Assembly: GCF_014931715.1 (NCBI RefSeq)
Contig: NZ_CP063164.1
Coordinates: forward strand, 930,001 to 994,000
Length of the DNA stretch: 64,000 nucleotides
Source of the DNA: Sulfurovum indicum
Lineage (GTDB): Bacteria; Campylobacterota; Campylobacteria; Campylobacterales; Sulfurovaceae
Direction: 5' to 3'
Positions 1 to 9,324 of the stretch are shown in pieces. The notes under the pieces are model-generated. The model was not told the origin of the DNA, did not search any database, and saw only the letters and a list, made by a program, of their open reading frames with translations. The first letter of the stretch is position 1. Each line of letters opens with the position of its first letter. The translations under genes were made by a program, and so were the position numbers.

Positions 1-2
1 AC

Positions 3-269
3 CCGGCAGCCTATACACATACTTCTATTGCGATCCGTGATGCACTGGCAGCAGTGAAGATCCCTACGATCGAAGTGCACTTGAGTAATATCCATGCGAG
101 AGAAGAGTTCCGCCACAACTCTCTCACTGCACCTGTATGTGCAGGGCAGATAGTAGGTATGGGACCATTTGGATACCATTTGGCGATGGTAGGTATGACA
201 CAGATCCTGAATGAAGTCGCTGCGATGAAACAGGCACAGCAGCAGGCACAGAAAGCACAACAAAAATAG
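3..269 (+). CDS. aroQ: 3-dehydroquinate dehydratase type II, C-terminal part
   Basis: Converts 3-dehydroquinate to 3-dehydroshikimate in the cytoplasmic shikimate pathway. Only the last 88 codons are present; the frame is open to the left edge, so the true start lies outside. The visible part has the type II signature: [15 protein letters not shown], then a Glu/His pair in [17 protein letters not shown], and the GPFGYHLAM segment. The tail is rich in Gln, Ala and Lys, which is longer than usual but harmless-looking. The family is a small dodecameric enzyme of about 145-160 residues. It is followed by a strong hairpin. Confidence 0.9.
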   Translation, partial: PAAYTHTSIAIRDALAAVKIPTIEVHLSNIHAREEFRHNSLTAPVCAGQIVGMGPFGYHLAMVGMTQILNEVAAMKQAQQQAQKAQQK

Positions 270-293
270 GTTTCATTCTATCTCGTTAATCCT

Positions 294-318
294 GTTCCCG
301 CATTAGAAAAGCGGGAAC
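294..318 (+). terminator. hairpin after aroQ
   Basis: Perfect 8-bp stem GTTCCCGC / GCGGGAAC with a 9-nt A-rich loop, 24 bases after the aroQ stop. No T-run follows, so it may be a Rho-independent terminator without a good U tract or an mRNA-stabilising hairpin. Confidence 0.5.
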
Positions 319-449
319 ACACCTGAACTACCCAATACCTCCAATCTGTAAAATGGCTACTATGCATTCCAAGAAGGATCATGGCACCGGGTTTAGTGAG
401 GTCAATCAAACTTTACTTTCAGATAGACAACTCTTATAAAGGCTTAATT

Positions 450-1469
450 ATGAACTATATGCTCAAAGACGAAAATGCCATTTACTACGAATGTGGTTAC
501 AGTTGTGACAATGCACTCTACCTGCGTTTGGGGAAGGAGGCATTTTTCATTACGGACAGCCGCTACACTATTGATGCGCAAGAACATGTAAAGAGTGCCA
601 AAGTGGTCATTGAGCGTGATCTGTATGCCAAAGCAGCGGAGATAATAAAAAAAGCAAAGGTCAAAAAGATCGTCTTCGACCCCAAAGAGTGGAGTGTTCA
701 CGGATTTGAACTTCTGCGTTCTCAGACAAAGGCAGAGTTCAGACCGGAGATGGATTTTTCACATAAAAAACGCATCATCAAGAGTGATGAAGAGCTAAAG
801 ATCCTGGGAAAAGCAGCCAGGCTCGGCAGCAAAGCTTTTAAAGCACTGGCAAAAACATTCAGGGAAGAGGGGTTTGGGAAAGATGAGTTCGCTTTGACCC
901 ATACTGCAAAAAGTGTGCTGGGCGGTTTTGGCAAGTATGATCTCAGTTTCGATCCTATTGTCGCTATCAATGCCAATGCAGCCAAACCGCATGCCACGCC
1001 AACGAAAAGGAGACTTAAGGAAGGTGATCTGCTGCTGGTGGATGCCGGGCTGAAGTACAAGCGTTACTGTTCTGACAGAACTCGTACGGTCTTTGCCGAC
1101 AAAGGCTTTGCTTTTAAGACCAAACAGTCTTTTGGCAGGAAAAAGATTCAAAAAGTGTACGATACTGTACTGCGTGCCCATGACAATGCCATTGCCAATG
1201 CAAGAAGTGGTATGAAAGCCAAAGAGATCGATGCCCTGACACGTGATATCATTGAGAAAGCAGGCTTTGGCAAGTATTATGTACACTCGACCGGGCACGG
1301 AGTGGGGCTGGATATTCATGAGATGCCCTATATCTCTTCTAAGTCAGAGATGGTCATTGAGGACGGAATGGTATTTACCATTGAACCGGGTATCTATATA
1401 CCGGGAGAGTTCGGTATACGTATCGAAGATATGGTAGCTATGGTGGATAGCAAAGCACAGGTGCTTTAA
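450..1469 (+). CDS. M24 family Xaa-Pro aminopeptidase
   Basis: Cytoplasmic metallopeptidase that removes N-terminal residues next to proline. The N-terminal creatinase-like domain (about residues 1-110) is followed by the pita-bread catalytic domain with the metal-binding landmarks LLVDAGLKY...CSDRTRTV (two Asp), STGHGVGLDIHE (His), FTIEPGIY (Glu) and RIEDMV (Glu). The frame is open from 381, but family members begin near MNYMLKDENAIYYECGY, so ATG 450 is preferred over ATG 381; ATG 459 is also possible. About 339 residues, normal for the short PepQ/PepP type. folK follows 128 bases later with its own promoter-like sequence. Confidence 0.85.
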   Translation: MNYMLKDENAIYYECGYSCDNALYLRLGKEAFFITDSRYTIDAQEHVKSAKVVIERDLYAKAAEIIKKAKVKKIVFDPKEWSVHGFELLRSQTKAEFRPEMDFSHKKRIIKSDEELKILGKAARLGSKAFKALAKTFREEGFGKDEFALTHTAKSVLGGFGKYDLSFDPIVAINANAAKPHATPTKRRLKEGDLLLVDAGLKYKRYCSDRTRTVFADKGFAFKTKQSFGRKKIQKVYDTVLRAHDNAIANARSGMKAKEIDALTRDIIEKAGFGKYYVHSTGHGVGLDIHEMPYISSKSEMVIEDGMVFTIEPGIYIPGEFGIRIEDMVAMVDSKAQVL

Positions 1470-1549
1470 ACCAGTGATAGTCGATAGAGAAGTAAAGTAG
1501 AGAAGGAAACTGTGTGGTAAAAAGAAAAAAACTGAATGATACGCTGACA

Positions 1550-1579
1550 TTGATTTTTACCCCACATTTTCCCTATAAT
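1550..1579 (+). promoter_or_regulatory. sigma70-like promoter of the folK-flhF-mnmA operon
   Basis: TTGATT at 1550-1555 and a perfect TATAAT at 1574-1579 with an 18-bp spacer, 18 bases before the preferred folK start. It is the best promoter-like sequence upstream of the four overlapping genes. Confidence 0.6.
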
Positions 1580-1597
1580 GCAAAAAGAAATTCACGA

Positions 1598-2008
1598 ATG
1601 CGTTACAGAGCACTATTAGGCATCGGTGGGAATATCGGTGATGTTGTTCGCCGTTTTGAGCATCTGTTCGTCTATTTGCAGCACAGCAGGTCTGTGCATC
1701 TGTTGGAGACGGCACCAATTTTGAAGAATCCTCCGTTCGGTTTTACGGAACAGGAAGACTTTATGAACTCACTGCTTCTGATAGAGACCGATATGACACC
1801 AAGAGAGTTGTTGCATTATGTACTGCATGCGGAAAAAAGGTTTGGCAGAAAGCGTCTTTTTAAAGATGGCCCGCGAACATTGGATATCGATTTGATATTT
1901 TATGAAGATATAACGATGGAGAGCAGGGAACTGACACTCCCTCATCCGGGATGGATGAAACGGACCTCGGTTCTGGTCCCGCTTTCGATGATGAAAAAGG
2001 TAATATGA
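1598..2008 (+). CDS. folK: 2-amino-4-hydroxy-6-hydroxymethyldihydropteridine pyrophosphokinase
   Basis: Transfers pyrophosphate from ATP to 6-hydroxymethyl-dihydropterin in folate synthesis. Visible landmarks: LLGIGGNIGD near the N-terminus, ETAPILKNPPFG, the EKRFGRKR Arg loop and the GPRTLDIDLIFYED catalytic/metal segment. The frame is open from 1514, but those bases contain the promoter, and ATG 1598 (MRYRALLGIGGN) matches the usual N-terminus; this gives 136 residues, somewhat short because the C-terminal tail is brief. The stop overlaps the flhF start as ATGA, so translation is coupled. folK-flhF adjacency is typical of Campylobacterota. Confidence 0.9.
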   Translation: MRYRALLGIGGNIGDVVRRFEHLFVYLQHSRSVHLLETAPILKNPPFGFTEQEDFMNSLLLIETDMTPRELLHYVLHAEKRFGRKRLFKDGPRTLDIDLIFYEDITMESRELTLPHPGWMKRTSVLVPLSMMKKVI

Positions 2009-3096
2009 TGATCAATGAAACATTTGTAGCCTCAACCCCCAAAGGAGCTTATGAGCAGGCAGTAGAGAAATACGGAAACATTGATCTTTCCATTGTTTCC
2101 GCAAGACAGCTGCGTTATGATGACGGTCATCTGCGTGCCGAAGTAGTTATTGCTGTACCGAAAGAGCTATTTATGGAGAGATCATTTGGTGAAGCAGTGA
2201 CGAATACCAAGAGCTCTTCGGAAGAGGAGGCTTTAATGGATGAGATCGGTGAGCTCAAAGCACAGCTTGATGAGATGAAAGATGAGATCATCGGTGTTGC
2301 CCCGCATAACAGTGTGACTGAAGAGGTTAGGAAACTTTTTATCAAAAAGGGCATTGCGTCTGCATGGCTGGATAATATCCTAAGTACACTGGTCGGTACG
2401 CCGCTGATCGAAGATGCCTCGTTGCTGGTATCCTATCTGCTTGAAGAGATCGATGAGACTCTTCAGGTCAAAGAGGAAGAGCTGGATCATCCTAAAGTCA
2501 TTATGCTTGTCGGTCCGACCGGGGTCGGGAAGACTACGACCATCGCTAAACTTGCAGCACGCTACGCTTATTTGCTGGAGCGTCCCTACAAAGTGGCACT
2601 GATCAATCTTGACAGTTATAAAGTCGGTGCCGTTGAGCAGCTGGCACACTATGCCGATATTATGCAGATCGAACATTTTGCCGTCTCTACACCGGAGGCT
2701 TTTCAGGAGAGGATTGAAGCACTGGAAGGATATGATATCATTCTTGTAGATACAGCGGGTATGTCGCCCTATGATACGCACAAATTCGTTAAAACTGTAG
2801 AGTTCGTCAAGTCTGAGACAAACAGAGAGCTGGAAGTACATATGGTGCTTGCGGCAACGGTCAAATATGAGGATATGGCTGATATTTATGAGAACTTCTC
2901 CTTCCTCAATCTTGATTCTGTGATCATCAGTAAGTTCGATGAAACAAAACATTTTGGTACTTTGTTGAACTTCATGCTGCTTTATAAACTTCCAATGAGC
3001 TATTTCTCTATCGGACAGGAAGTGCCCGATGACCTTTTGGTAGCCAGTAAAGAATATCTGCTGGAGCAGTTTATCGGGGATGTGCATGAGGGGTGA
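2005..3096 (+). CDS. flhF: flagellar SRP-like GTPase FlhF
   Basis: SRP-type GTPase that places the flagellum at the pole and, in Campylobacter, controls flagellar gene expression. The N-terminal B region carries a coiled coil (about residues 55-90, Glu/Lys rich); the NG domain shows G1 GPTGVGKTTTIAKLA, G3 DTAGMSPYD and G4-like ISKFDET. ATG 2005 is chosen because it follows AAAAAGG and forms an ATGA overlap with folK; an in-frame upstream start at 1951 would lie inside folK. Normally flhG and flagellar genes follow; here a SpoA-like ORF and mnmA follow and no other flagellar gene is in the window. Confidence 0.88.
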   Translation: MMINETFVASTPKGAYEQAVEKYGNIDLSIVSARQLRYDDGHLRAEVVIAVPKELFMERSFGEAVTNTKSSSEEEALMDEIGELKAQLDEMKDEIIGVAPHNSVTEEVRKLFIKKGIASAWLDNILSTLVGTPLIEDASLLVSYLLEEIDETLQVKEEELDHPKVIMLVGPTGVGKTTTIAKLAARYAYLLERPYKVALINLDSYKVGAVEQLAHYADIMQIEHFAVSTPEAFQERIEALEGYDIILVDTAGMSPYDTHKFVKTVEFVKSETNRELEVHMVLAATVKYEDMADIYENFSFLNLDSVIISKFDETKHFGTLLNFMLLYKLPMSYFSIGQEVPDDLLVASKEYLLEQFIGDVHEG

Positions 3097-3562
3097 TACC
3101 CAGGCAACACACCTTGAAAGGATGATGTGCACTCATCCGCTTTTTCAGAGCTATGAACTGACACTTTATCCTGTTGCGGTCAAACGAAGCAGTCTGAAAA
3201 AGATAGCGGAAGGAGACATTCTGCTTCTGGGTTTGGAGAGTATGGAGTTTCTTGTATGGCAGGAGAGCAGTATTGTAGCAACCGGCCGTTTGCTACACTG
3301 TGAAAGATCGATCGATATTGACAGCAGCGCTTTGCCGGTAAATATGACTGAGCTGCATGAGGACAAAAAATATGAAATAGTAAAATGCAGTTTCGGTCAG
3401 ATCTACAGTAAGAAGCTCATCAAGCACAGGAAACTGGATGCTTCACCGTTGGACCTGACAAAGGTCACACTGAAAAGCGGCAGTAAAAATATCGCCCGTG
3501 GCAGGCTTGTCAATGTCAATGGTCGGATCTCTGTTGAAATCATAAAGGTAGAAAAAAAATGA
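3080..3562 (+). CDS. unknown protein with a possible SpoA (FliN/FliM C-terminal) domain
   Basis: Overlaps the end of flhF by 17 bases and the start of mnmA by ATGA, so it is cotranscribed and probably coupled. No signal peptide or membrane segment. The first ~95 residues resemble the beginning of a small beta protein ([16 protein letters not shown]). The last ~30 residues ([16 protein letters not shown] followed by [10 protein letters not shown]) have the pattern of a SpoA barrel strand pair as in FliN 'G..IARGE.V.IDG..GVRI'. That assignment is by eye and weak. Alternative starts are ATG 3086 and ATG 3122/3125; the C-terminus is unaffected. Position next to FlhF fits a flagellar switch or export relation. 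Confidence 0.6.
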   Translation: MCMRGDTQATHLERMMCTHPLFQSYELTLYPVAVKRSSLKKIAEGDILLLGLESMEFLVWQESSIVATGRLLHCERSIDIDSSALPVNMTELHEDKKYEIVKCSFGQIYSKKLIKHRKLDASPLDLTKVTLKSGSKNIARGRLVNVNGRISVEIIKVEKK

Positions 3563-4578
3563 AAAAGAAAGTTTTAATAGGAATGAGTGGCGGTGTAGAC
3601 TCCACTGTCACCGCGGTATTGCTCCAAAAAGAAGGGTATGAAGTGGAGGGTGTCTATATGAAACTCCATAATAAACCTGGGTACCATGAAGAGAATTGGA
3701 AAAAAGTGCAGAGAGTGGCAGACTATCTTGGTATTAAAGTACATTTTTATGATCTTAGCAAAGAGTTCAACAATGAAGTATATACCTACTTTATCGAGAG
3801 CTACAAGGAGGGGTTGACACCAAACCCCTGTGTGATGTGCAACCGCACGATCAAGTTCGGTAAAATGGTAGAGTTCGCAGACAGTATAGGAGCCGAGCAT
3901 ATTGCTACAGGACACTATATTCAGTGTGACGGGGAGTTCATCTATGCAGCTGATGACCCGAACAAGGATCAGAGTTACTTCTTGTGTGAGGTACGAAAAG
4001 AGGTGCTTCCCCGCCTCATTTTCCCATTGGGAACCTGGGTGAAAGAGGATGTCAAAGCCTATGCTGCCAGGATAGAAGTACTTAAAGACTTTGCAACTCA
4101 GAAAGAGAGTTCAGAGATCTGTTTTGTAGAGAATACTTATGACGAAGTACTGGCAAGACATATGAACATTGATATTCCCGGTGAGACCGTTGATACAGAG
4201 GGCAATGTTGTTGGAACACACAAAGGCTATATGCATTACACCATCGGAAAGCGCAGAGGATTCTTCGTCAACGGTGCGCATGAGCCGCATTTTGTATTGG
4301 ATATCAGACCGGAAACCAACCAGATCATCGTAGGAACACGTGAAAAGCTGGAAGTCAATGCCTTTAAAGTCAAGCAGATCAACCTCTTTGAAGATCTTAC
4401 AGAGTTTGACTGCCAGGTGAAAGTACGCTATCGGACTCGGGCTGTTCCCTGTCATGTGAAGATCGAAGAGGGGAAAGCCTCTGTAGTATTGAGTGAACCG
4501 GTATTTGGACTGGCAAAAGGACAGGCGGCTGCTTTTTATGATGGGAAAAGACTGCTTGGAGGCGGATTGATCTGCTGA
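3559..4578 (+). CDS. mnmA: tRNA-specific 2-thiouridylase MnmA
   Basis: Thiolates U34 of tRNA Lys, Glu and Gln using ATP and persulfide sulfur. Seen: the PP-loop GMSGGVDS near the N-terminus, the first catalytic Cys in [13 protein letters not shown], the second in SSEICFV, the HYTIGKRRG motif, and the C-terminal beta-barrel with [14 protein letters not shown]. 339 residues, a little shorter than E. coli MnmA (368) as is usual in this phylum. Starts in an ATGA overlap with the preceding gene, downstream of AAAAAAA without a strong SD, which suggests dependence on upstream translation. Confidence 0.95.
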   Translation: MKKKVLIGMSGGVDSTVTAVLLQKEGYEVEGVYMKLHNKPGYHEENWKKVQRVADYLGIKVHFYDLSKEFNNEVYTYFIESYKEGLTPNPCVMCNRTIKFGKMVEFADSIGAEHIATGHYIQCDGEFIYAADDPNKDQSYFLCEVRKEVLPRLIFPLGTWVKEDVKAYAARIEVLKDFATQKESSEICFVENTYDEVLARHMNIDIPGETVDTEGNVVGTHKGYMHYTIGKRRGFFVNGAHEPHFVLDIRPETNQIIVGTREKLEVNAFKVKQINLFEDLTEFDCQVKVRYRTRAVPCHVKIEEGKASVVLSEPVFGLAKGQAAAFYDGKRLLGGGLIC

Positions 4579-4600
4579 GAAAATCCCTACCGTTTTCTCT

Positions 4601-4620
4601 GAGCCTTATGGAAGAGGCTC
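4601..4620 (+). terminator. weak hairpin after mnmA
   Basis: GAGCC / GGCTC stem with a 10-nt loop, 22 bases after the mnmA stop, followed by TTATAAT. Possible terminator of the folK-flhF-mnmA operon. Confidence 0.35.
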
Positions 4621-4673
4621 TTATAATAGATGCCCCCCTGATTTTCTACATAACTCAAGAGAATAAAATATGA

Positions 4674-4679
4674 TATAAT
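4674..4679 (+). promoter_or_regulatory. -10 box of the thioredoxin-like gene
   Basis: TATAAT preceded by an AT-rich stretch; no clear -35, as is usual for sigma70 promoters in Campylobacterota. The start codon lies 57 bases downstream. Confidence 0.45.
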
Positions 4680-4736
4680 ATTTTTATGAAGATATTCTGA
4701 CAGAGAGACTTTTTGTCCAAGAAGGAAGGGAATCCC

Positions 4737-5150
4737 ATGAAAATAATTATAATGTTTTTGATGATACTCGGAAACCTGATGGCGGTCACTGCCGAGGATG
4801 CTGCATGGCTGCTTAATGCACAGACAGATCTGGACAAAGCATTTGAAAAGGCAAAAAAAGAGAAGAAAAAGGTGGTGCTTCTGGTGGTTGTAAAGGATGG
4901 TTGCAACTGGTGTGATCTCATGGTGCATGAAACGCTGACAGATCCCGATATACAAAGCCGGCTTGGAGAGGCAGTCACTGTAGTGGTAGATATTCACCGA
5001 GAACTTCCCGAAGCATTCAGGGCCGATCTTACTCCAACCATCTTTTTTATTGATGCAGAGAGACAGAAAAGTATCCTGAAAGAGGTCGGATATGTAAAAA
5101 AAGGGAGTTTTTTGATCGATATTGTTACAGCATTTGACAATATTGACTAG
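4737..5150 (+). CDS. secreted thioredoxin-fold protein with CNWC motif
   Basis: Likely periplasmic thiol protein of the thioredoxin_7/DUF255-like group. ATG 4737 follows a good SD (AAGGAAGGG at 4722-4730). Residues 1-19 form a signal peptide (MKIIIMFLMILGNLMAVTA). Then comes an Asp/Lys helix, a beta strand KKVVLLVVV, the redox motif KDGCNWCDLM, and the cis-proline segment LTPTIFFID. 137 residues, a single thioredoxin domain. CxxC sequence NW is not the DsbA (PH) or Trx (GP) dipeptide; it is seen in SoxW/thioredoxin_7-like proteins. Substrate unknown. Confidence 0.75.
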   Translation: MKIIIMFLMILGNLMAVTAEDAAWLLNAQTDLDKAFEKAKKEKKKVVLLVVVKDGCNWCDLMVHETLTDPDIQSRLGEAVTVVVDIHRELPEAFRADLTPTIFFIDAERQKSILKEVGYVKKGSFLIDIVTAFDNID

Positions 5151-5165
5151 AGAAGATGTCCGGGT

Positions 5166-5663
5166 CTACTTATCACTCTCCTGCCTTTGTTTCCATTCCC
5201 GATGTGCGGAGCGCTTCCAGAGCCAGTTGAGAAGCAGGTAGATCAGATATGCGACCACTGTGGAGTAGAAGGCTGTTCCGACATAGAGCGGTACAACTAT
5301 ATCATCCCAATGGTCCTGGAACCACTGCATTGTCAGTTCAATACCATGCAGATTCTCTTTACCCATAAGGAAATTGCCTGTGACATACTCAAGGTACCAC
5401 AGAGGAGGATAGGTAAATGGATTGGAGAGCCATACGGTAGCAAGACCTATAGGAACATTGAAGCGCATCAGCGGTGTTGTCAGCATGACCCCTGCCATTT
5501 GCATCGGCATTGGGATAAATCCCCAGAAAAGTCCAACCAGTACACCCTTCGTTACCATTTTCCGATTGATGTTAAAATAGGCGCGAGGCAAGTTGTATTT
5601 TTCCAGAAGATGGTCAAACTTATCTTTTTTAGTGGCAAGTTTTCTAAAAAATATTCGTATCAT
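5166..5663 (-). CDS. DUF2062 membrane protein
   Basis: Inner-membrane protein of the DUF2062 family, function unknown. 165 residues with the family hallmarks: a basic N-terminus, a first hydrophobic stretch KGVLVGLFWGFIPMPMQM, the conserved LSNPFTYPPLW segment, and a C-terminal membrane segment AYLIYLLLNWLW followed by a basic tail. In other genomes DUF2062 domains are sometimes fused to glycosyltransferases; this is the stand-alone form. It is convergent with the thioredoxin-like gene and divergent from prs. Confidence 0.8.
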   Translation of the reverse strand: MIRIFFRKLATKKDKFDHLLEKYNLPRAYFNINRKMVTKGVLVGLFWGFIPMPMQMAGVMLTTPLMRFNVPIGLATVWLSNPFTYPPLWYLEYVTGNFLMGKENLHGIELTMQWFQDHWDDIVVPLYVGTAFYSTVVAYLIYLLLNWLWKRSAHREWKQRQESDK

Positions 5664-5782
5664 TTAAATCCAGCATTATCCAAATCGTTTACGGTAGTTT
5701 AGTATCAATGCCCTTTAAATCCCCTTTTTATCAACTTTTGTGTAAAATACGCGTAATAAATAACAATGAAGAAGGTAGCAAT

Positions 5783-6718
5783 ATGAGCGGATACATGATA
5801 TTTTCCGGAACCTCCAACCCAGAGCTTGCAGAAGAGATAGCAACCTATTTAGAAATGCCCCTTTCCAAGGCAAATATCAACCGTTTCAGTGACGGGGAGA
5901 TCTCTGTGCAGATCGCAGAGAGTGTACGTGGAAAAGATGTCTTTATTATTCAGCCGACCTCTGCACCGGCCAATGCGAACCTGATGGAACTTTTGATCAT
6001 GACAGATGCACTCAAGCGCTCTTCTGCCAAATCGATCACTGCCGTGGTGCCTTACTACGGATATGCCAGACAGGACAGAAAGGCGGCACCAAGGGTACCT
6101 ATCTCTGCGAAACTGGTAGCAAACCTTATGGAAACAGCAGGGATCACACGAATGGTGACTGTGGATCTCCATGCTTCACAGATCCAGGGATTTTTTGATA
6201 TTCCGGTAGACAACCTTTATGGAGCCATCCTTTTTATGGACTATATCAAAGCGAAAAATTTTGACAATCCGGTTATAGCTTCACCGGATATCGGAGGGGT
6301 GGCGCGTGCACGTTACTTTGCGAACAAGCTGGGACTTGATATGGTGATCGTCGACAAACGTCGTGAGAAAGCGAACGAGTCTGAAGTGATGAACATCATC
6401 GGCAATGTAGACGGAAAAGATGTTATTCTCATTGACGATATGGTTGATACAGCAGGCACGATGGTCAAGGCAGCTGCCGCATTGAAAAAGCTTGGAGCGA
6501 CTTCGGTCATGGCATGCTGTACCCATCCGGTCCTCTCCGGTCCTGCGTATGAGCGTATCGAAGAGGGAGAGCTTGACGAGTTGGTCGTTGCCAATACCAT
6601 CCCTATGACCAAACCTTCAAAAAAGATAAAAATGCTCTCCACCGCTTCAATGCTCGGCGAGGTAATAAGACGTGTACACAACAATGAGAGTGTGAACTCC
6701 TTGTTTGAGACAAACTAA
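5783..6718 (+). CDS. prs: ribose-phosphate pyrophosphokinase
   Basis: Makes PRPP from ribose 5-phosphate and ATP for nucleotide, His and Trp synthesis. Start ATG 5783 follows GAAGAAGGTAG; the frame runs open upstream to 5708 but without family similarity. Motifs: FSDGEISVQI, the flexible loop YYGYARQDRK, MVTVDLHASQIQGFF, and the PRPP-binding VILIDDMVDTAGTM. 311 residues, the class I length. Upstream bases contain a TAAAAT-type -10 near 5745. The gene is followed by a dispersed repeat that runs into the lepA leader. Confidence 0.95.
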   Translation: MSGYMIFSGTSNPELAEEIATYLEMPLSKANINRFSDGEISVQIAESVRGKDVFIIQPTSAPANANLMELLIMTDALKRSSAKSITAVVPYYGYARQDRKAAPRVPISAKLVANLMETAGITRMVTVDLHASQIQGFFDIPVDNLYGAILFMDYIKAKNFDNPVIASPDIGGVARARYFANKLGLDMVIVDKRREKANESEVMNIIGNVDGKDVILIDDMVDTAGTMVKAAAALKKLGATSVMACCTHPVLSGPAYERIEEGELDELVVANTIPMTKPSKKIKMLSTASMLGEVIRRVHNNESVNSLFETN

Positions 6719-6727
6719 CATTTAGAT

Positions 6728-6845
6728 GAGGGTACCCAGAAGGGATACCCCTACGAAAATATTCATCTTGTTTTAGCCAGATGACCTAAATAATGCAAGT
6801 AATTTATATATAGGGACAGTCCCTTGTGGCTGCCAAGGTTGCCCG
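6728..6845 (+). repeat. dispersed repeat, copy D1
   Basis: Shares its two ends with 61583-61663: the first block GGGTACCCAGAAGGGATACCCCTACG and the second block TAGGGACAGTCCCTTGTGGC both recur there with few changes. Each block is a small imperfect palindrome. The element lies between prs and lepA, and its last bases overlap the upstream extension of the lepA frame. Confidence 0.6.
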
Positions 6846-6861
6846 TATCAAAAGGAAAAAC

Positions 6862-8673
6862 GTGTCAAAAAAAGTACCACAGAAGAATATTCGTAACTTC
6901 TCCATCATTGCCCACATAGATCATGGAAAGTCGACATTGGCAGACCGTATTATTCAGGAGTGTGGGGCGGTAAGTGATCGTCAGATGTCTTCGCAGGTTA
7001 TGGATACGATGGATATTGAAAAGGAACGTGGTATCACCATAAAGGCGCAGTCTGTACGTCTGGACTATATCAAAGACGGAGAACACTACATTCTTAACCT
7101 TATTGATACTCCGGGTCATGTTGATTTTTCTTATGAGGTAAGCCGTTCTCTTGCTTCGTGTGAAGGTGCACTGCTCATTGTTGATGCTGCACAGGGAGTA
7201 GAGGCGCAGACTATTGCCAATGTCTATATTGCCATAGAGAATGACCTGGAACTTATCCCGGTGGTCAACAAGATAGATCTGCCTGCAGCTGACCCTGACA
7301 GAGTACTCTCGGAACTGGAGGAGGCTATTGGTATCGATGCGACCGAACACGCTTTGGTCTCGGCCAAAACAGGACAGGGGGTCAAAGAGCTTATTGATAT
7401 GATCGTTGAGAAGATTCCTGCGCCTGAAGGTGATGAAAGTGCACCTACCAAAGCACTCATTTATGATTCATGGTTTGACAACTACCTTGGCGCTTTGGCA
7501 CTCGTACGTGTCTTTGAAGGAAAGATAGAGAAGGGCCAGAAGATCAAGATCATGGGAACAAAAGAGGAGCATCAGGTACTTGATATGATGTATCCAAATC
7601 CCATCAAACCTATCAAGACAAACGAGATCGCTACCGGTGAAGTAGGGATCGTAGTTACAGGGCTTAAAACGGTTGAAGCACTTCAGGTAGGTGATACGAT
7701 CACTGATGCGAAGGAATCTACTTCTGAAGCCATTGGCGGCTTTGAGCCGGCAAAACCGTTCGTTTTTGCCGGTATTTACCCCATTGAGACAGACAAGTTC
7801 GAAGATCTCCGCGATGCACTGAATAAACTCAAGCTCAATGACTCTTCACTCAGTTTTGAGCCGGAGAGTTCTGCTGCACTCGGAAGCGGATTCAGGACCG
7901 GTTTTCTCGGTATGCTGCATATGGAAGTGGTCAAAGAACGTCTGGAGAGAGAGTTCAACCTGGAACTCATCGCAACAGCACCGACGGTTGTCTATAAAGT
8001 AAAGAAGACTGACGGTGAGGAGATTGAGATACAAAACCCCTCCGAGCTTCCTGAACCGCAAAAGATCGATACGATCTATGAACCATATGTCAAAGCAACC
8101 ATTTTGACACCGCAGGAGTATGTAGGCAACCTCATAAAACTTCTCAATGACCGCCGTGGTATCCAGGTGAAGATGGATTACCTGAACGAAACACGTGTCC
8201 TGATGGAGTATGATATTCCTATGAATGAGATCGTGATGGATTTTTACGACAAGCTCAAGTCCGTTACCAAAGGGTATGCGAGTTTTGATTATGAGCCTGT
8301 CGGTTTCAGAGCGGGTGATCTTGTCAAGCTTGATATCCGTGTGGCCGGAGAAGTAGTAGACTCACTGTCGATCATTGTACCGCAGGACAAGGCACGTACC
8401 AGAGGTCTGGCATTTGTCAATCAGCTGAAAGAGCTTATTCCCAGACAGCTTTTTGAAGTGGCGATCCAGGCAAGTATCGGTAACAATATTATTGCACGCT
8501 CCAATGTCAAATCGATGGGGAAAAATGTTACGGCCAAGTGTTACGGTGGTGATATTACCCGTAAACGGAAACTCCTTGAGAAGCAGAAGGCCGGTAAGAA
8601 ACGTATGAAAGCCATTGGTAAAGTACAGGTACCGCAGGAAGCCTTTATGGCTGTGCTTAAACTAGACAGCTAG
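6862..8673 (+). CDS. lepA: elongation factor 4 (LepA)
   Basis: Ribosome back-translocase GTPase. Domains in order: GTPase ([23 protein letters not shown]), domain II barrel, domains III and V, and the LepA-specific C-terminus ([16 protein letters not shown]). The frame is open from GTG 6826, but that part is derived from the dispersed repeat D1; GTG 6862 has AAAGGA at 6851-6856 and gives 603 residues, the normal length. So the GTG at 6862 is preferred. A small membrane-protein gene follows 22 bases later and is probably cotranscribed. Confidence 0.93.
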   Translation: MSKKVPQKNIRNFSIIAHIDHGKSTLADRIIQECGAVSDRQMSSQVMDTMDIEKERGITIKAQSVRLDYIKDGEHYILNLIDTPGHVDFSYEVSRSLASCEGALLIVDAAQGVEAQTIANVYIAIENDLELIPVVNKIDLPAADPDRVLSELEEAIGIDATEHALVSAKTGQGVKELIDMIVEKIPAPEGDESAPTKALIYDSWFDNYLGALALVRVFEGKIEKGQKIKIMGTKEEHQVLDMMYPNPIKPIKTNEIATGEVGIVVTGLKTVEALQVGDTITDAKESTSEAIGGFEPAKPFVFAGIYPIETDKFEDLRDALNKLKLNDSSLSFEPESSAALGSGFRTGFLGMLHMEVVKERLEREFNLELIATAPTVVYKVKKTDGEEIEIQNPSELPEPQKIDTIYEPYVKATILTPQEYVGNLIKLLNDRRGIQVKMDYLNETRVLMEYDIPMNEIVMDFYDKLKSVTKGYASFDYEPVGFRAGDLVKLDIRVAGEVVDSLSIIVPQDKARTRGLAFVNQLKELIPRQLFEVAIQASIGNNIIARSNVKSMGKNVTAKCYGGDITRKRKLLEKQKAGKKRMKAIGKVQVPQEAFMAVLKLDS

Positions 8674-8695
8674 TCATAAGAAGAAGGTAAACAGA

Positions 8696-9160
8696 ATGAT
8701 GTGGGAATGGATAACCAGGTGGGCGTTTCACATTCATCTTATTATGGCGATCTCATGGATCGGCGGTTCAGTCTTTATGTTCGTACTTGGGATCACCCTG
8801 CGAGACAAAAAAGCACAAAAAGAAGTCTACCCGCATGTTGGACCGATTTTCGGATGGTTTGAAGTGGTTGCTCTGGTACTTCTTCTGGCAACCGGTTTCA
8901 TTATGGGAATCAACTATCATCTCTTTGAGATTCTCTTGAATCCAAACGGAAGTGAGATCTCCGATGCGCTCCTTAACAAAGTGGTACTTGTCTCCATCCT
9001 GACCATTGCTACAGTGGTCCACTTTGTGATTGCCTATAAAACCAACGGCAGAGAGCGTACCCCTGTTCAACAGTTCCTCTCCCGCGGTTCGAGCATGCTT
9101 ATCTTTTTTCTGAACCTCTTTGTCATGCATTATGCAATAGTCCTGAGAAATATCCTTTGA
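8696..9160 (+). CDS. four-helix inner-membrane protein (CopD/urate oxidase N-term-like)
   Basis: 154-residue integral membrane protein with four hydrophobic segments. The first, AFHIHLIMAISWIGGSVFMF, has the 'H.HL...SWIGG' pattern seen in the CopD and PuuD N-terminal membrane families, where the His may bind heme or metal; other His residues (MGINYHLF, HFVIAYK, MHYAIV) lie in or near the helices. That relation is inferred. SD AAGAAGG precedes ATG 8696 (ATG 8699 also possible). Downstream of lepA in the same direction. Confidence 0.65.
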   Translation: MMWEWITRWAFHIHLIMAISWIGGSVFMFVLGITLRDKKAQKEVYPHVGPIFGWFEVVALVLLLATGFIMGINYHLFEILLNPNGSEISDALLNKVVLVSILTIATVVHFVIAYKTNGRERTPVQQFLSRGSSMLIFFLNLFVMHYAIVLRNIL

Positions 9161-9174
9161 CTTTTCCCCAATAG

Positions 9175-9220
9175 TATCAGCAATATATAAAAAATAATAC
9201 AGAACTGCTATATGCTGATA
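9175..9220. repeat. inverted repeat upstream of the L,D-transpeptidase
   Basis: TATCAGCAATATA at 9175-9187 and TATATGCTGATA at 9209-9220 are inverted copies with one extra A. Either a terminator for the lepA unit or an operator about 55 bases upstream of the -10 (TATAAT 9275-9280). Confidence 0.45.
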
Positions 9221-9274
9221 TATCTGAAGAGAGATCTATTTTAAACAGAACGTTTTAACATAATCAGATTGTGT

Positions 9275-9280
9275 TATAAT
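9275..9280 (+). promoter_or_regulatory. -10 box of the L,D-transpeptidase gene
   Basis: Perfect TATAAT in the context GTGTTATAATTC, 44 bases before the start codon; SD GAAGAGA precedes ATG 9325. Confidence 0.5.
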
Positions 9281-9324
9281 TCTTCAATGCACCTCACTTT
9301 TAGACAAAGAAATGAAGAGATAAG

